Source of the DNA: Streptomyces sp. NBC_01244
GTDB lineage: Bacteria; Actinomycetota; Actinomycetes; Streptomycetales; Streptomycetaceae
NCBI RefSeq assembly: GCF_035987325.1
Contig: NZ_CP108488.1
Span: 1,736,001-1,800,000 of the forward strand
DNA: 64,000 nt
Direction: 5' to 3'
In this document: piece by piece, positions 44,750-52,059 of the stretch
Numbering within the stretch: the first letter of the stretch is position 1
Layout: each line of letters starts with the position of its first letter
Notes under the pieces: generated by a model
Seen by the model: only the letters and a program-made list of their open reading frames with translations
Told to the model about the DNA's origin: nothing
The model's database searches: none
Position numbers and translations under genes: made by a program

Positions 44750-47218
44750 ATGGAGCAACTTCCCACCCCTCCCGGTGAGCGGCCGGCCGGGACGACGCAC
44801 GCCTCCCCGGGGGCGGCGTACACGGCCACCGCCACCGTCAGCGAGCAGGGCATCGTGACCGGGTGGAGCGAGGAAGCCCGCCGGCTGCTCGGCTACGTCC
44901 CTTCGGAGGTCGTGGGCCTGCCCGCCGCGGACCTGCTCGCGGACCGGCACGGCGAACACGGCGGATCCGGCGAACACGGTGGATCCGGCGCTACGGGCAC
45001 TTCGGCGCGGCCGGTCGCACCCGAGCGGGAGCGGTGGAGCGGTACCGTGCCGCTGCGCCACCGGGACGGCCGCCGCTTGGACACGGGACTCCTCGCGCAC
45101 CGCAGGACGGCCGACGGCGGGACGGCCGAGTGGTTCCTGGTGTCCGCCGTGGCGGGCGCGCCGGACGCGTCCTGGAACGGGCCCCTGGGCGAATGGGCCT
45201 TCGACCGCTCCCCCTGCGTCCTGGCGGTCTTCGACGAGGACCTGCGGCTGGTGCGGGCGAACGCGGGCATGCACCGCGTGCTCGCCCTCACGGAGGCCGA
45301 GATGCGCGGACTGCGCCTGTCGGAGATCGCCCCCGACCCGGTGAGCGAGGAGACCGAGCGCGGGATGCGCCGCGTACTGGAGACGGGTGAGCCGCAGTCC
45401 GTGGACGGCTTCGTCCGGCCGCCCGGTGCGGGCGCGGCGTCCGGCTGGGCGACGACGCTGGCTCCCGTACCGGGCCCGGACGGCCGGGTACGGGCCGTGT
45501 ACCTGACCGCACACGACAGGGCCACGGGTGACACCGCGCCGCGCAAGCCGCTTCCGCCGACCCTGGCCGGAGCCCGCATCGCCCCAACCCCGGACAGTGC
45601 CCGCACCGCGCAGGAACTGGCCGACGCGGCCGTCCCCCGGCTCGCCGACTTCGCGCTCGTCGACCTGCTGGAGCCTTCACCGCGCGGCGAGGCCCCGTCC
45701 CGGAGTCCCGGGACGGGGGCGCTCACGGTGTCCCGTAGCGCCGTACGGTCCGTCCTCGGCGGGAGTCACGAGTCCCGGTTCGCGGTCGGTGAGACGACCC
45801 TCTACCCCGCACTGTCGCCCCCCGTGGAGTGTCTGGCCGCAGGGCGGGGCGCCGTGTACGGGACCGCCGACCCGGCCGTCGCCCGGTGGGTGGCACAGGA
45901 TCCCGGGGCCGGCTGGATCGGCGAGTACGGGACCCATTCGATGATGCTCGTGCCGCTGCGCGACGGCGGGGTCACCGTCGGCCTGGCCGTCTTCAGCCGT
46001 CATCAGCAGCGCGAGCCCTTCGACCCGGAGGACCTGCGGCTGGCCGAGGAGCTCACGGCCCGAGCGGCCACGTCCATCCACCGGGCGCGCGGGACCGCCC
46101 GGGAGCACACCAGCACCATGACGCTGCAGCGCAGCCTGCTCCCGCACACGATGCCCGTGCAGTCGGCGCTGGAGATCGCCTCCCGCTATCTGCCCGCCGG
46201 CGGCGAGGCGGGTGTGGGCGGCGACTGGTTCGACGTGATCCCGCTGTCCGGAGCCCGGGTGGCCCTGGTCGTGGGCGATGTCGTCGGCCACGGCATGCGC
46301 GCCACCGCCACCATGGGCAGGCTGCGCACGGCGGTACGCACGCTGGCCGACGTCGACCTGCCGCCCGACGAGCTGCTCACCCACCTCGACGACCTGATCA
46401 TCCACTTGTCGGCGGACGAGGCGGGTCAGGAATCCTCCGGCGGGATCGGCACCACCTGCCTGTACGTGGTGTACGACCCGGTGACCCGTCGGTGCACGGC
46501 CGCCCGGGCCGGCCATCCGCCGCCCGCCGTGGTCTCCCCCGAGGGCTCCGCGTACCTCCTCGACGTCCCGGCGGGGCCGCCGCTGGGCCTGGGGGGCCTG
46601 CCCTTCGAGACCATCGAGGTCGAACTTCCCGAGGGCAGCCTCCTCGCGCTCTACACCGACGGCCTCCTGCAGGCCCGGGACCACGACGTCGACGAGGCCC
46701 TGGACAGCATGCTCGCGGCCCTGGTCCGGCCCGCCTCCACTCTGGACACCGTCTGCGACCGGGTGCTGACGGCTCTGCTGACCCACCGTCCCGATGACGA
46801 CGTGGCCCTGCTCGTCGCCCGGACCCGGGCCCTGCACACCGACAAGGTCGCCGTCTGGGACCTGCCCTCCGACCCCTCCTTCGTCGCGCAGGCCCGGCGC
46901 AGCGCCACCGACCAGCTGACCGTCTGGGGGCTCGACGAGGCCGCCTTCGTCACCGAGCTCGTGGTCAGCGAGCTGGTCACCAACGCCATCCGCTACGGCG
47001 AGGCGCCGGTCCAGCTGCGGCTGATCCACGAGGGCACGACGCTGATCTGCGAGGTCTCGGACGCGAGCGGTACCGCCCCGCACATGCGCCGTGCCCGGAT
47101 CTTCGACGAGGGAGGGCGCGGCCTGCTGCTGGTCGCGCAGCTCACCCAGCGCTGGGGGACCCGGCACACCCTCTTCGGCAAGACCATCTGGGCCGAGCAG
47201 TCCCTCGCCGGGATCTGA
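44750..47218 (+). CDS. PAS-GAF-SpoIIE phosphatase with C-terminal RsbW-type ATPase
   Basis: An 822-residue soluble signalling protein. Domains: PAS near 20-140 interrupted by a duplicated GEHGGSG insertion, PAS near 150-255, GAF-like near 285-450, SpoIIE phosphatase near 470-685 (GGDWFDVIP and GDVVGHGMRA metal motifs), and a HATPase/anti-sigma kinase-like domain near 700-815 (VSELVTNAIRYG, DEGGRGLLLV). It therefore carries both opposing activities of a partner-switching system in one chain. It differs from the first phosphatase (2951-5014) by this C-terminal domain. No anti-sigma antagonist gene is adjacent. Confidence 0.93.
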   Translation: MEQLPTPPGERPAGTTHASPGAAYTATATVSEQGIVTGWSEEARRLLGYVPSEVVGLPAADLLADRHGEHGGSGEHGGSGATGTSARPVAPERERWSGTVPLRHRDGRRLDTGLLAHRRTADGGTAEWFLVSAVAGAPDASWNGPLGEWAFDRSPCVLAVFDEDLRLVRANAGMHRVLALTEAEMRGLRLSEIAPDPVSEETERGMRRVLETGEPQSVDGFVRPPGAGAASGWATTLAPVPGPDGRVRAVYLTAHDRATGDTAPRKPLPPTLAGARIAPTPDSARTAQELADAAVPRLADFALVDLLEPSPRGEAPSRSPGTGALTVSRSAVRSVLGGSHESRFAVGETTLYPALSPPVECLAAGRGAVYGTADPAVARWVAQDPGAGWIGEYGTHSMMLVPLRDGGVTVGLAVFSRHQQREPFDPEDLRLAEELTARAATSIHRARGTAREHTSTMTLQRSLLPHTMPVQSALEIASRYLPAGGEAGVGGDWFDVIPLSGARVALVVGDVVGHGMRATATMGRLRTAVRTLADVDLPPDELLTHLDDLIIHLSADEAGQESSGGIGTTCLYVVYDPVTRRCTAARAGHPPPAVVSPEGSAYLLDVPAGPPLGLGGLPFETIEVELPEGSLLALYTDGLLQARDHDVDEALDSMLAALVRPASTLDTVCDRVLTALLTHRPDDDVALLVARTRALHTDKVAVWDLPSDPSFVAQARRSATDQLTVWGLDEAAFVTELVVSELVTNAIRYGEAPVQLRLIHEGTTLICEVSDASGTAPHMRRARIFDEGGRGLLLVAQLTQRWGTRHTLFGKTIWAEQSLAGI

Positions 47219-47422
47219 GGACCTTCTCAGGACTTTCGGCGGCCCTTCCGAGGACCTTCTGCCCTCCCCTGTGACACGCTCGTGACAGACGACGGACAGG
47301 GTGATGAACTCCCACCGACAGGCTCTTTAACACGGACATACATTCACATTCGTGGACATGTCCTCTGCTTCCAAAGGTGCGAGCAGCCGTGATGAACGAG
47401 CCGAAGTGCCGGAGGAAGTCCC

Positions 47423-47662
47423 ATGAGCCTCACACTCGTCGCGCCGCACCCCGAAGCCACCGAGGCCCCCGCAGCCGTCCTCGCCCCGCGTGAGCAGGAG
47501 GCCCTGCGCCACATCGCCGCCGGGTGCACCTACGTGCAGACGGCCCGCTCCATGGGACTCTCCAAGCACACGGTCGACGCCTACCTGCGCCGCATCCGGG
47601 CCAAGCTGGGCATCAACACCACGGCGGAGATGACCCGCCTGGCGATCTCCCTGGGTCTGTGA
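47423..47662 (+). CDS. Stand-alone LuxR-type helix-turn-helix protein
   Basis: A 79-residue protein consisting almost only of a LuxR/GerE DNA-binding domain (APREQEALRHIAAGCTYVQTA, SKHTVDAYLRRIRAKLG, TAEMTRLAISLGL). ATG 47423 follows GGAGGAAG. It lacks a receiver or ligand domain, so activity must be set by abundance or by partner proteins. Its 3' end overlaps the convergent kinase gene by 50 bp. The preceding 200 bp (47219-47422) include an A/T-richer area near 47330-47360 that may hold its promoter. Confidence 0.9.
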   Translation: MSLTLVAPHPEATEAPAAVLAPREQEALRHIAAGCTYVQTARSMGLSKHTVDAYLRRIRAKLGINTTAEMTRLAISLGL

Positions 47663-48635
47663 ACACCGGCCGCGCCCAGTTCGGGGGCTCCCGCGGCGGC
47701 TCGCCGCTCTCCGGATCCCCGGGGGGCGGCGCACCTGTTCGCCGGGCCGCCGCGGTGGTGGTCGCGGCACGCAGCGCCGCCACGAATTCCAGGCAGGAGT
47801 CGTAGCGGTCCTCCGGGATCTTCGCCAGAGCCTTCTCCAGTACGGCGCCGGCCGCCGGCGCGATATCGGGCCGCTTCTCCGACAGGGGAGGCGGCTTGTC
47901 GTATTGGTGCGCCCACAGCAGCGCCGGAGCATCGTCCCGGACGAAGGGCGGCCCGCCCGCGAGGGACTCGTAGACGACACAGCCGAGGCTGTAGACATCG
48001 CACCTGCCGTCGACCGGGCGCCCGGAGATCTGCTCCGGCGCCATGTAGTCGACCGTGCCGACGAACTCCCCCGCCGTGGTGAAGCCGGTGAGCGCCAGCG
48101 ACTTCTTCGTCAGGCCGAAGTCCGTGAGGTAGACGTGCTCGGGGTGGTCGCTGTCGGTGCCCGCGGCGACCAGGATGTTGGCGGGCTTGACGTCCCGGTG
48201 CACGAGATCGTGCTCGTGGGCGGCGTCGAGCGCCGATGCCACCTGGGCGGCGATGCGCAGCGCCGTCGGGACGGGCAGCGGTCCCTCACGGTCCAGCAGG
48301 GCTCGCAGGTCCATCCCGGCGACGTACCGCATGGCGATGTAGAGGACCCCGTCGGTCTCCCCGGCTTCGAACACGGGCACGATGTGCGGGTGGTCGATCC
48401 TCGCGGCGACCCGGGATTCGTGGGCGAAGCGGCGCCGGAAGACCTCGTCCCGGACGCGCTCCGGGGCGATCAGCTTGAGCGCGACCGTACGGTCCAGGCG
48501 CAGGTCCTTCGCCTGGTAGACGACGGCCATGCCGCCCCGGCCGATGATGCGCTCGATCCGGTAGCCGGCGATCTGCCTGCCGATCAGGCCGGAGGCCCGG
48601 CCCGTATAAAGGCCCTGGTTCGCTGCCGTGCCCAT
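47613..48635 (-). CDS. Cytoplasmic Ser/Thr protein kinase, PknB type
   Basis: A 340-residue kinase. ATG 48635 has GGGAGG 6-7 nt upstream. All kinase landmarks are present: GRGGMAVVY loop, VALKLI Lys, HRDVKPANIL, DFG, and APEQISGRPVDGRCDVYSLG. The C-terminus is a short Pro/Gly-rich tail with no membrane helix or PASTA repeats, unlike canonical PknB, so it is soluble. Its target is not evident; neighbours include a SpoIIE phosphatase and a LuxR-type protein. Confidence 0.94.
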   Translation of the reverse strand: MGTAANQGLYTGRASGLIGRQIAGYRIERIIGRGGMAVVYQAKDLRLDRTVALKLIAPERVRDEVFRRRFAHESRVAARIDHPHIVPVFEAGETDGVLYIAMRYVAGMDLRALLDREGPLPVPTALRIAAQVASALDAAHEHDLVHRDVKPANILVAAGTDSDHPEHVYLTDFGLTKKSLALTGFTTAGEFVGTVDYMAPEQISGRPVDGRCDVYSLGCVVYESLAGGPPFVRDDAPALLWAHQYDKPPPLSEKRPDIAPAAGAVLEKALAKIPEDRYDSCLEFVAALRAATTTAAARRTGAPPPGDPESGEPPREPPNWARPVFTDPGRSPGGSSPPWC

Positions 48636-48679
48636 CAGGCGCCTCCCTCGGAAAGTCTATCCAGTGATCCACACGCACG

Positions 48680-48710
48680 CCTGTGGGGCGAGCGGTGCTC
48701 GCCCCACAGG
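48680..48710 (-). terminator. Terminator after the Cys-paired Gly-rich gene
   Basis: A perfect 14-bp stem (48680-48693 with 48697-48710) with a GGT loop. It lies 54 bp past the stop of the leftward gene at 48765 and 45 bp before the start of the kinase gene. Confidence 0.8.
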
Positions 48711-48764
48711 GGATGTGCCGTGCCCGGGCCGGTCCCCCGGCCCGGCGGTTGGTCGGCCCGGCGG

Positions 48765-49325
48765 TCAGTCGTCGTCGCCGCCGGCCCCGCCGTTGCCGCC
48801 ACGGCCACTGCTTTCGCAGCCGACGCCTATGCAGATGCCGCCGGTGCCGCCCTTGCCGCCCTTGCCGCCGTCACCGCCGGGGGACGCGTTGCCGCCCTTG
48901 CCGCCGGTGCCTCCGTTGACGCTGCCGCCGCAGACTCCGGCGCAGATTCCGCCGTTGCCGCCCGTCGAACCTTCGCCGGACGGCCGGCCCTGGGTGCCGG
49001 TGCCTCCGTTGGCGCTGCCGTTGCAGAGTCCGGCGCAGATGCCGCCGTTGCCGCCGTTGGTCCCGTTCACCGTTCCGTTGCAGTTGCCGGCGCACACCTT
49101 GTCACCGACGCGGACGCTGCCGTTGCCCACTTTGACCTTGCCGGCGAGGCGGCTCGTGCCGGGTCTGCTGTCACCACCGTCCTGCCAGCCGCTGGACGCC
49201 GCGACCGTCGTGACGGTGGCCGTCGACGCCGGAGCCGCCATGGCCGCGGGCGCCATCGCACCGGCACCGATCAACGTCGACGAGATGACAAGACCTATAC
49301 GGAACTTCCAGGAACGCGTACGCAT
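48765..49325 (-). CDS. Secreted Gly/Asn-rich protein with repeated CxxxC units
   Basis: A 186-residue exported protein. ATG 49325 follows AAGGAG. The signal peptide ends near AAMAAPAS. After a 40-residue Ser/Val region, the sequence is Gly/Asn-rich and contains CAGNC, CAGLC, CAGVC and CIGVGC, most followed by NGS/T-x-NGGTG. The Cys pairs are spaced regularly and are the only Cys residues in the mature chain. The chain ends GGAGGDDD. The unit resembles Gly-rich repeat surface proteins in style, but I know no family with this Cys pattern. It is the last of three exported Gly-rich genes on the same strand. Confidence 0.8.
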   Translation of the reverse strand: MRTRSWKFRIGLVISSTLIGAGAMAPAAMAAPASTATVTTVAASSGWQDGGDSRPGTSRLAGKVKVGNGSVRVGDKVCAGNCNGTVNGTNGGNGGICAGLCNGSANGGTGTQGRPSGEGSTGGNGGICAGVCGGSVNGGTGGKGGNASPGGDGGKGGKGGTGGICIGVGCESSGRGGNGGAGGDDD

Positions 49326-49343
49326 GGGATTCTCCTTGCCGAT

Positions 49344-49378
49344 TGATGGTGATGGTTGATGGACTGATGGGTTGATGG
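49344..49378 (-). repeat. CCATCA repeats in the leader of the Gly-rich gene
   Basis: On the minus strand CCATCA occurs five times in 35 bp (plus-strand TGATGG at 49344, 49350, 49357, 49365, 49373), directly ahead of the RBS of the gene that starts at 49325. The leader is nearly free of G and would be unstructured RNA. Confidence 0.7.
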
Positions 49379-49423
49379 TTGAAATCGATACCGGAAACGG
49401 TGTCGGGAATTCGGACGGGAAAA

Positions 49424-49452
49424 GGCCCGGCCGGCCACCGGCCGGTCGGGCC
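49424..49452 (-). terminator. Intrinsic terminator after the collagen-like gene
   Basis: GGCCCGGCCGGCC and GGCCGGTCGGGCC pair with one mismatch around ACC, and reading leftward the stem is followed by TTTTCCC. It lies 7 bp past the stop at 49459. Confidence 0.85.
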
Positions 49453-49458
49453 CGTATG

Positions 49459-49944
49459 TCAGGTGGAGAGGGGGGAGAAGGGGTTGCTGCTTCCCATCAG
49501 GGCGAGCCAGTCGCCGTCCTCGTAGCTCTTCTTCCAGGTGTCGAGCTGCTCGGTCGAGATCTTGTACTTCTTGGCGATCTTCTCCTTCATTTCGTCGGAG
49601 TCGTCGGCCACCAGGGTCACCACGATGCGCACCTTGTCCACCATCGTCAGCTCCGCCTTGGGCTTGTCCGGCAGGTCGTCGAACCGGAAGCAGCCGGCGC
49701 GGCCGGGCTTGCCGGGCTCACCGGGCTTGCCGGGCTGCCCGCCCTTGCCGCCTTCGCCGCCCTCGCCGCCCTCGCCGCCTTCACCGCCGAACCCGCAGTG
49801 GGCGGGCGATCCGGTCATGATCGAGGAAACGGAGCTTGCGGGGGTGTGGGACTGCGCAGCTTGCGCGGCGCACGCCGTACCGGTGACGAAAGCCAGGGAG
49901 GCCGCCGCCAGGATGAGCGGACGCTGCCAGGGGCTCGTGAACAT
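49459..49944 (-). CDS. Secreted protein with Gly-Glu and collagen-like repeats and a helical C-terminal domain
   Basis: A 161-residue protein with an N-terminal signal peptide (RPLILAAASLAFVTGTACAAQA). The mature part has FGGEGGEGGEGGEGGKGG, then collagen-like triplets GKPGEPGKPGRAG, then a 70-residue folded domain: VDKVRIVVTLVADDSDEMKE, KIAKKYKISTEQLDTWKKSYEDGD. That domain looks like the helix-turn-helix of transposase OrfA proteins (helix, turn, IS-type recognition helix with a conserved Trp). A DNA-binding fold in an exported protein is unexpected; it may be a borrowed three-helix bundle used for protein contact. No named family recognised. Confidence 0.75.
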   Translation of the reverse strand: MFTSPWQRPLILAAASLAFVTGTACAAQAAQSHTPASSVSSIMTGSPAHCGFGGEGGEGGEGGEGGKGGQPGKPGEPGKPGRAGCFRFDDLPDKPKAELTMVDKVRIVVTLVADDSDEMKEKIAKKYKISTEQLDTWKKSYEDGDWLALMGSSNPFSPLST

Positions 49945-50022
49945 GGGGGTTCTCCGTTTCCGTGAGCACGGATGTCGCTGATGGGAAGGGGGGTGAAGCA
50001 GGTGGGGTGAAGCGGGTGGGGT

Positions 50023-50051
50023 GGGGTGGAGGCCCTGCGGGCCTCCACCCC
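50023..50051 (-). terminator. Terminator after the PGRS-like gene
   Basis: A perfect 13-bp stem (50023-50035 with 50039-50051) with a TGC loop, 26 bp past the stop at 50078. Confidence 0.85.
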
Positions 50052-50077
50052 CGTCGAGCGCGGTGAGGAGTCAGCGA

Positions 50078-50674
50078 TTAGAAGATGCTGCCGCCTCCGG
50101 CGCCGCCACCGCCGCCGAGGCCGCCGAACAGGCCACCGAAGCCGCCCTTGCCGCCCTTGCCGCCCTTGCCGCCCTCGAAGACGCCGAAGCCGCCACCGCC
50201 ACCCTTACCGCCGTTGCCGCCGATCAGGGTGCCGTCGCCGCCGTTGCCGGCGTTGCCGCCGCTGCCGCCGAAGAGGCCGCTGCCGCCACCGCCACCGTTG
50301 CCGCCCTTGCCGCCGATGACGCCTTCGCCACCGCCGCCACCGCCACCGCCGCCGCCACCGGAGAGGACGCCGTCGCCGCCCTTGCCTCCGTTGCCGCCGG
50401 CACCGCCGGTACCGAGAACGCTGCCCCCGCCGGAGCCGCCGGAGCCGCCACCGCCGCCGATGAGGCCGCCGCCGCCTTCCCCGCCGTCCCCTCCGGCGCC
50501 ACCGGCGGCCGGGAGGGCGGTGGCCACATGGGCCGGAGCCGGAGCCGCCGTCGCCATGGAGGCCGGAATGAGGACCCCTCCCGAGATCATGGCGGCCGAT
50601 GCGACCAGCGTCGCGATGCGGAATCCACGGCGGTTGGTGCGGGCGGTGTTGTTGGTGAGAGTCTTACGGTTCAT
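50078..50674 (-). CDS. Secreted PGRS-like glycine-rich protein
   Basis: A 198-residue exported protein. The signal peptide (FRIATLVASAAMISGGVLIP, cleavage near ATAAPAP) precedes about 145 residues that are over half glycine, in a loose GGxGGxGG periodicity with islands GLIGG, SVLGTGG, GVLSGG, GVIGGKGG, GLFGG, TLIGG, GVFEGG, GLFGG. The islands recur every 15-20 residues and contribute single hydrophobic residues, as in mycobacterial PE_PGRS tails, but there is no PE domain. It ends SIF. No Cys. Likely a cell-surface or extracellular structural protein. Confidence 0.8.
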   Translation of the reverse strand: MNRKTLTNNTARTNRRGFRIATLVASAAMISGGVLIPASMATAAPAPAHVATALPAAGGAGGDGGEGGGGLIGGGGGSGGSGGGSVLGTGGAGGNGGKGGDGVLSGGGGGGGGGGGEGVIGGKGGNGGGGGSGLFGGSGGNAGNGGDGTLIGGNGGKGGGGGFGVFEGGKGGKGGKGGFGGLFGGLGGGGGAGGGSIF

Positions 50675-50881
50675 GGCCTTCTCCTATTGGCTTGCGTACC
50701 CGGGATATTCGGGACGGTGAGGTGATTTCGGGAAGAGGAGGAGTTCCTCGGAGAGGCTTTCCGTTTGCCGCTTCCCTTGTGCCTCTAGTAAGCCCCGGCC
50801 GGTACATCCGGGTCATGTTCCGGAAACTCGGGACTTGACACCCTCCGAATCACCGGTTAAAAGCCGGAGAGGCCTGCGGGG

Positions 50882-51568
50882 TCAGAGGCCGCGGCGGCTG
50901 CGGTACGCGACCACGGAGACCCAGAGCAGGGCCGTGACGGCTCCGACGGCCAGCGTCAGGGTGCCGGCCGGGCCGCCGGTCATCGCCCAGCCGTTGCCGA
51001 TCAGGAGGGCGGTACCGGCGACCCGGGAGGCGATCGCGTACCGGCGGTTCCCGGCGCGGCCGAAGTGCCGGCCCAAGACGTAGCAGGCGGCGATCAGCGA
51101 GGTGAAGGTGATCGACCCGGCGGCGAAGTGGGCGTAGCTGTGCCAGGTGAGCGTGGCGGTCTCCACGGAGGGGGCGCCCAGGGGGAAGCCGTCGACCGGG
51201 TCCATGACGAAGGCTCCCGCGGCGATCATGCCGATGCCGGCGATCCGGACCAGCCGTGGCGCCCAGGTGGATCCGGGGGTGCCGCGCAGGGCCCGGCGCA
51301 GGCCGGTCGCCCCGATGGCGAGCAGGGTTCCGGCGAGCAGGAAGTTGGTGATCTGGAGCCAGCCGAGGCTTCCGTTGCTCAGCGCGCTCAGCGGGTGGCG
51401 GGTGATGTCGAAGCCCTGGCGGCTCGCGGCCTGGGTCAGGGAGACGACCGCCCACAGCGGGGAGGCCACGACCGCGCAGGTGAGCAGGGAGCGGGTGGTG
51501 GCGGAGGAGGAGGAGATGGTGGCGGGGGCGGGGGCGGAAGCGGTGGCGGTGGGGGTCCGGGTGCTCAT
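50882..51568 (-). CDS. DUF998-family membrane protein
   Basis: A 228-residue membrane protein. ATG 51568 follows GAGAGGT. Family features: ITRHPLSALSNGSLGWLQITNF, VMDPVDGFPLGAP and about six membrane helices. Function unknown. It is divergent from the YciI/sigma factor operon across a nested inverted repeat, and the two 5' leaders are themselves similar, which suggests shared control by the sigma factor. Confidence 0.85.
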   Translation of the reverse strand: MSTRTPTATASAPAPATISSSSATTRSLLTCAVVASPLWAVVSLTQAASRQGFDITRHPLSALSNGSLGWLQITNFLLAGTLLAIGATGLRRALRGTPGSTWAPRLVRIAGIGMIAAGAFVMDPVDGFPLGAPSVETATLTWHSYAHFAAGSITFTSLIAACYVLGRHFGRAGNRRYAIASRVAGTALLIGNGWAMTGGPAGTLTLAVGAVTALLWVSVVAYRSRRGL

Positions 51569-51621
51569 GGCAGGTACCTCTCGGGTTCGTCGTGGGCGGC
51601 TCTCGTTCGGTTCTCGCCGAT

Positions 51622-51683
51622 ACGTCGAACCCGAAAATTGACAGGGAATGCGCGCGTTCCCTGTCACATGGCCGGTTCGACGT
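51622..51683. promoter_or_regulatory. 62-bp nested perfect inverted repeat, divergent promoter of the ECF42 locus
   Basis: Outer arms ACGTCGAACC (51622-51631) and GGTTCGACGT (51674-51683) and inner arms TGACAGGGAA (51639-51648) and TTCCCTGTCA (51657-51666) are each perfect. Both 7-bp spacers are equal and the centre is TGCGCGCG, so the layout is symmetric. Beyond the arms the leaders toward the two divergent genes remain partly alignable. This looks like two copies of one promoter arranged back to back, one serving DUF998 and one serving yciI-sigma. Confidence 0.8.
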
Positions 51684-51732
51684 GTAGGCAGGTACGGGCA
51701 GCAGCTCCGCACCACGAGACGAGGGAGTCCCC

Positions 51733-52056
51733 ATGCGCTACCTGATGACGACGAAGCCTTCCGACGCCGCCCCCGACGAGCGGCTGTACGCGGAAATGGG
51801 CAGGTTCATCGAAGAGCTGACGGCGGCCGGCGTACTGCTGGCCACGGGCGGCCTGGAACCGGGCGGCATCCTGGTGGCCTCCTCCGGCGAGGAGATCACC
51901 GTGACGGACGGGCCCTTCGCCGAGGCCAAGGAGGCCGTGGCCGGTTTCGCGCTGATCGAGGTCCGCTCCAGGGAAGAGGCCATCGAGCTGGCCCGCCGCT
52001 TCCGCAGGATCGTCGGTGACGGAGAGAGCGTGGTCCAGCAGGTCTTCGGCCCCTGA
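51733..52056 (+). CDS. YciI/DGPF-family protein
   Basis: A 107-residue dimeric alpha/beta-barrel protein. ATG 51733 follows GAGGGAG. The DGPFAEAKE motif names the family. DGPF genes are characteristically linked to ECF42-type sigma factors, and here the sigma gene starts 3 bp after the stop. A role as modulator of the sigma factor has been proposed for the family; it is not shown by this sequence. Confidence 0.92.
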   Translation: MRYLMTTKPSDAAPDERLYAEMGRFIEELTAAGVLLATGGLEPGGILVASSGEEITVTDGPFAEAKEAVAGFALIEVRSREEAIELARRFRRIVGDGESVVQQVFGP

Positions 52057-52059
52057 CCC

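Noticed and set aside
44955..44995. Duplicated GEHGGSG unit as a functional motif
   Set aside because: It is an 18-bp tandem duplication in a loop of the PAS domain with no further pattern.
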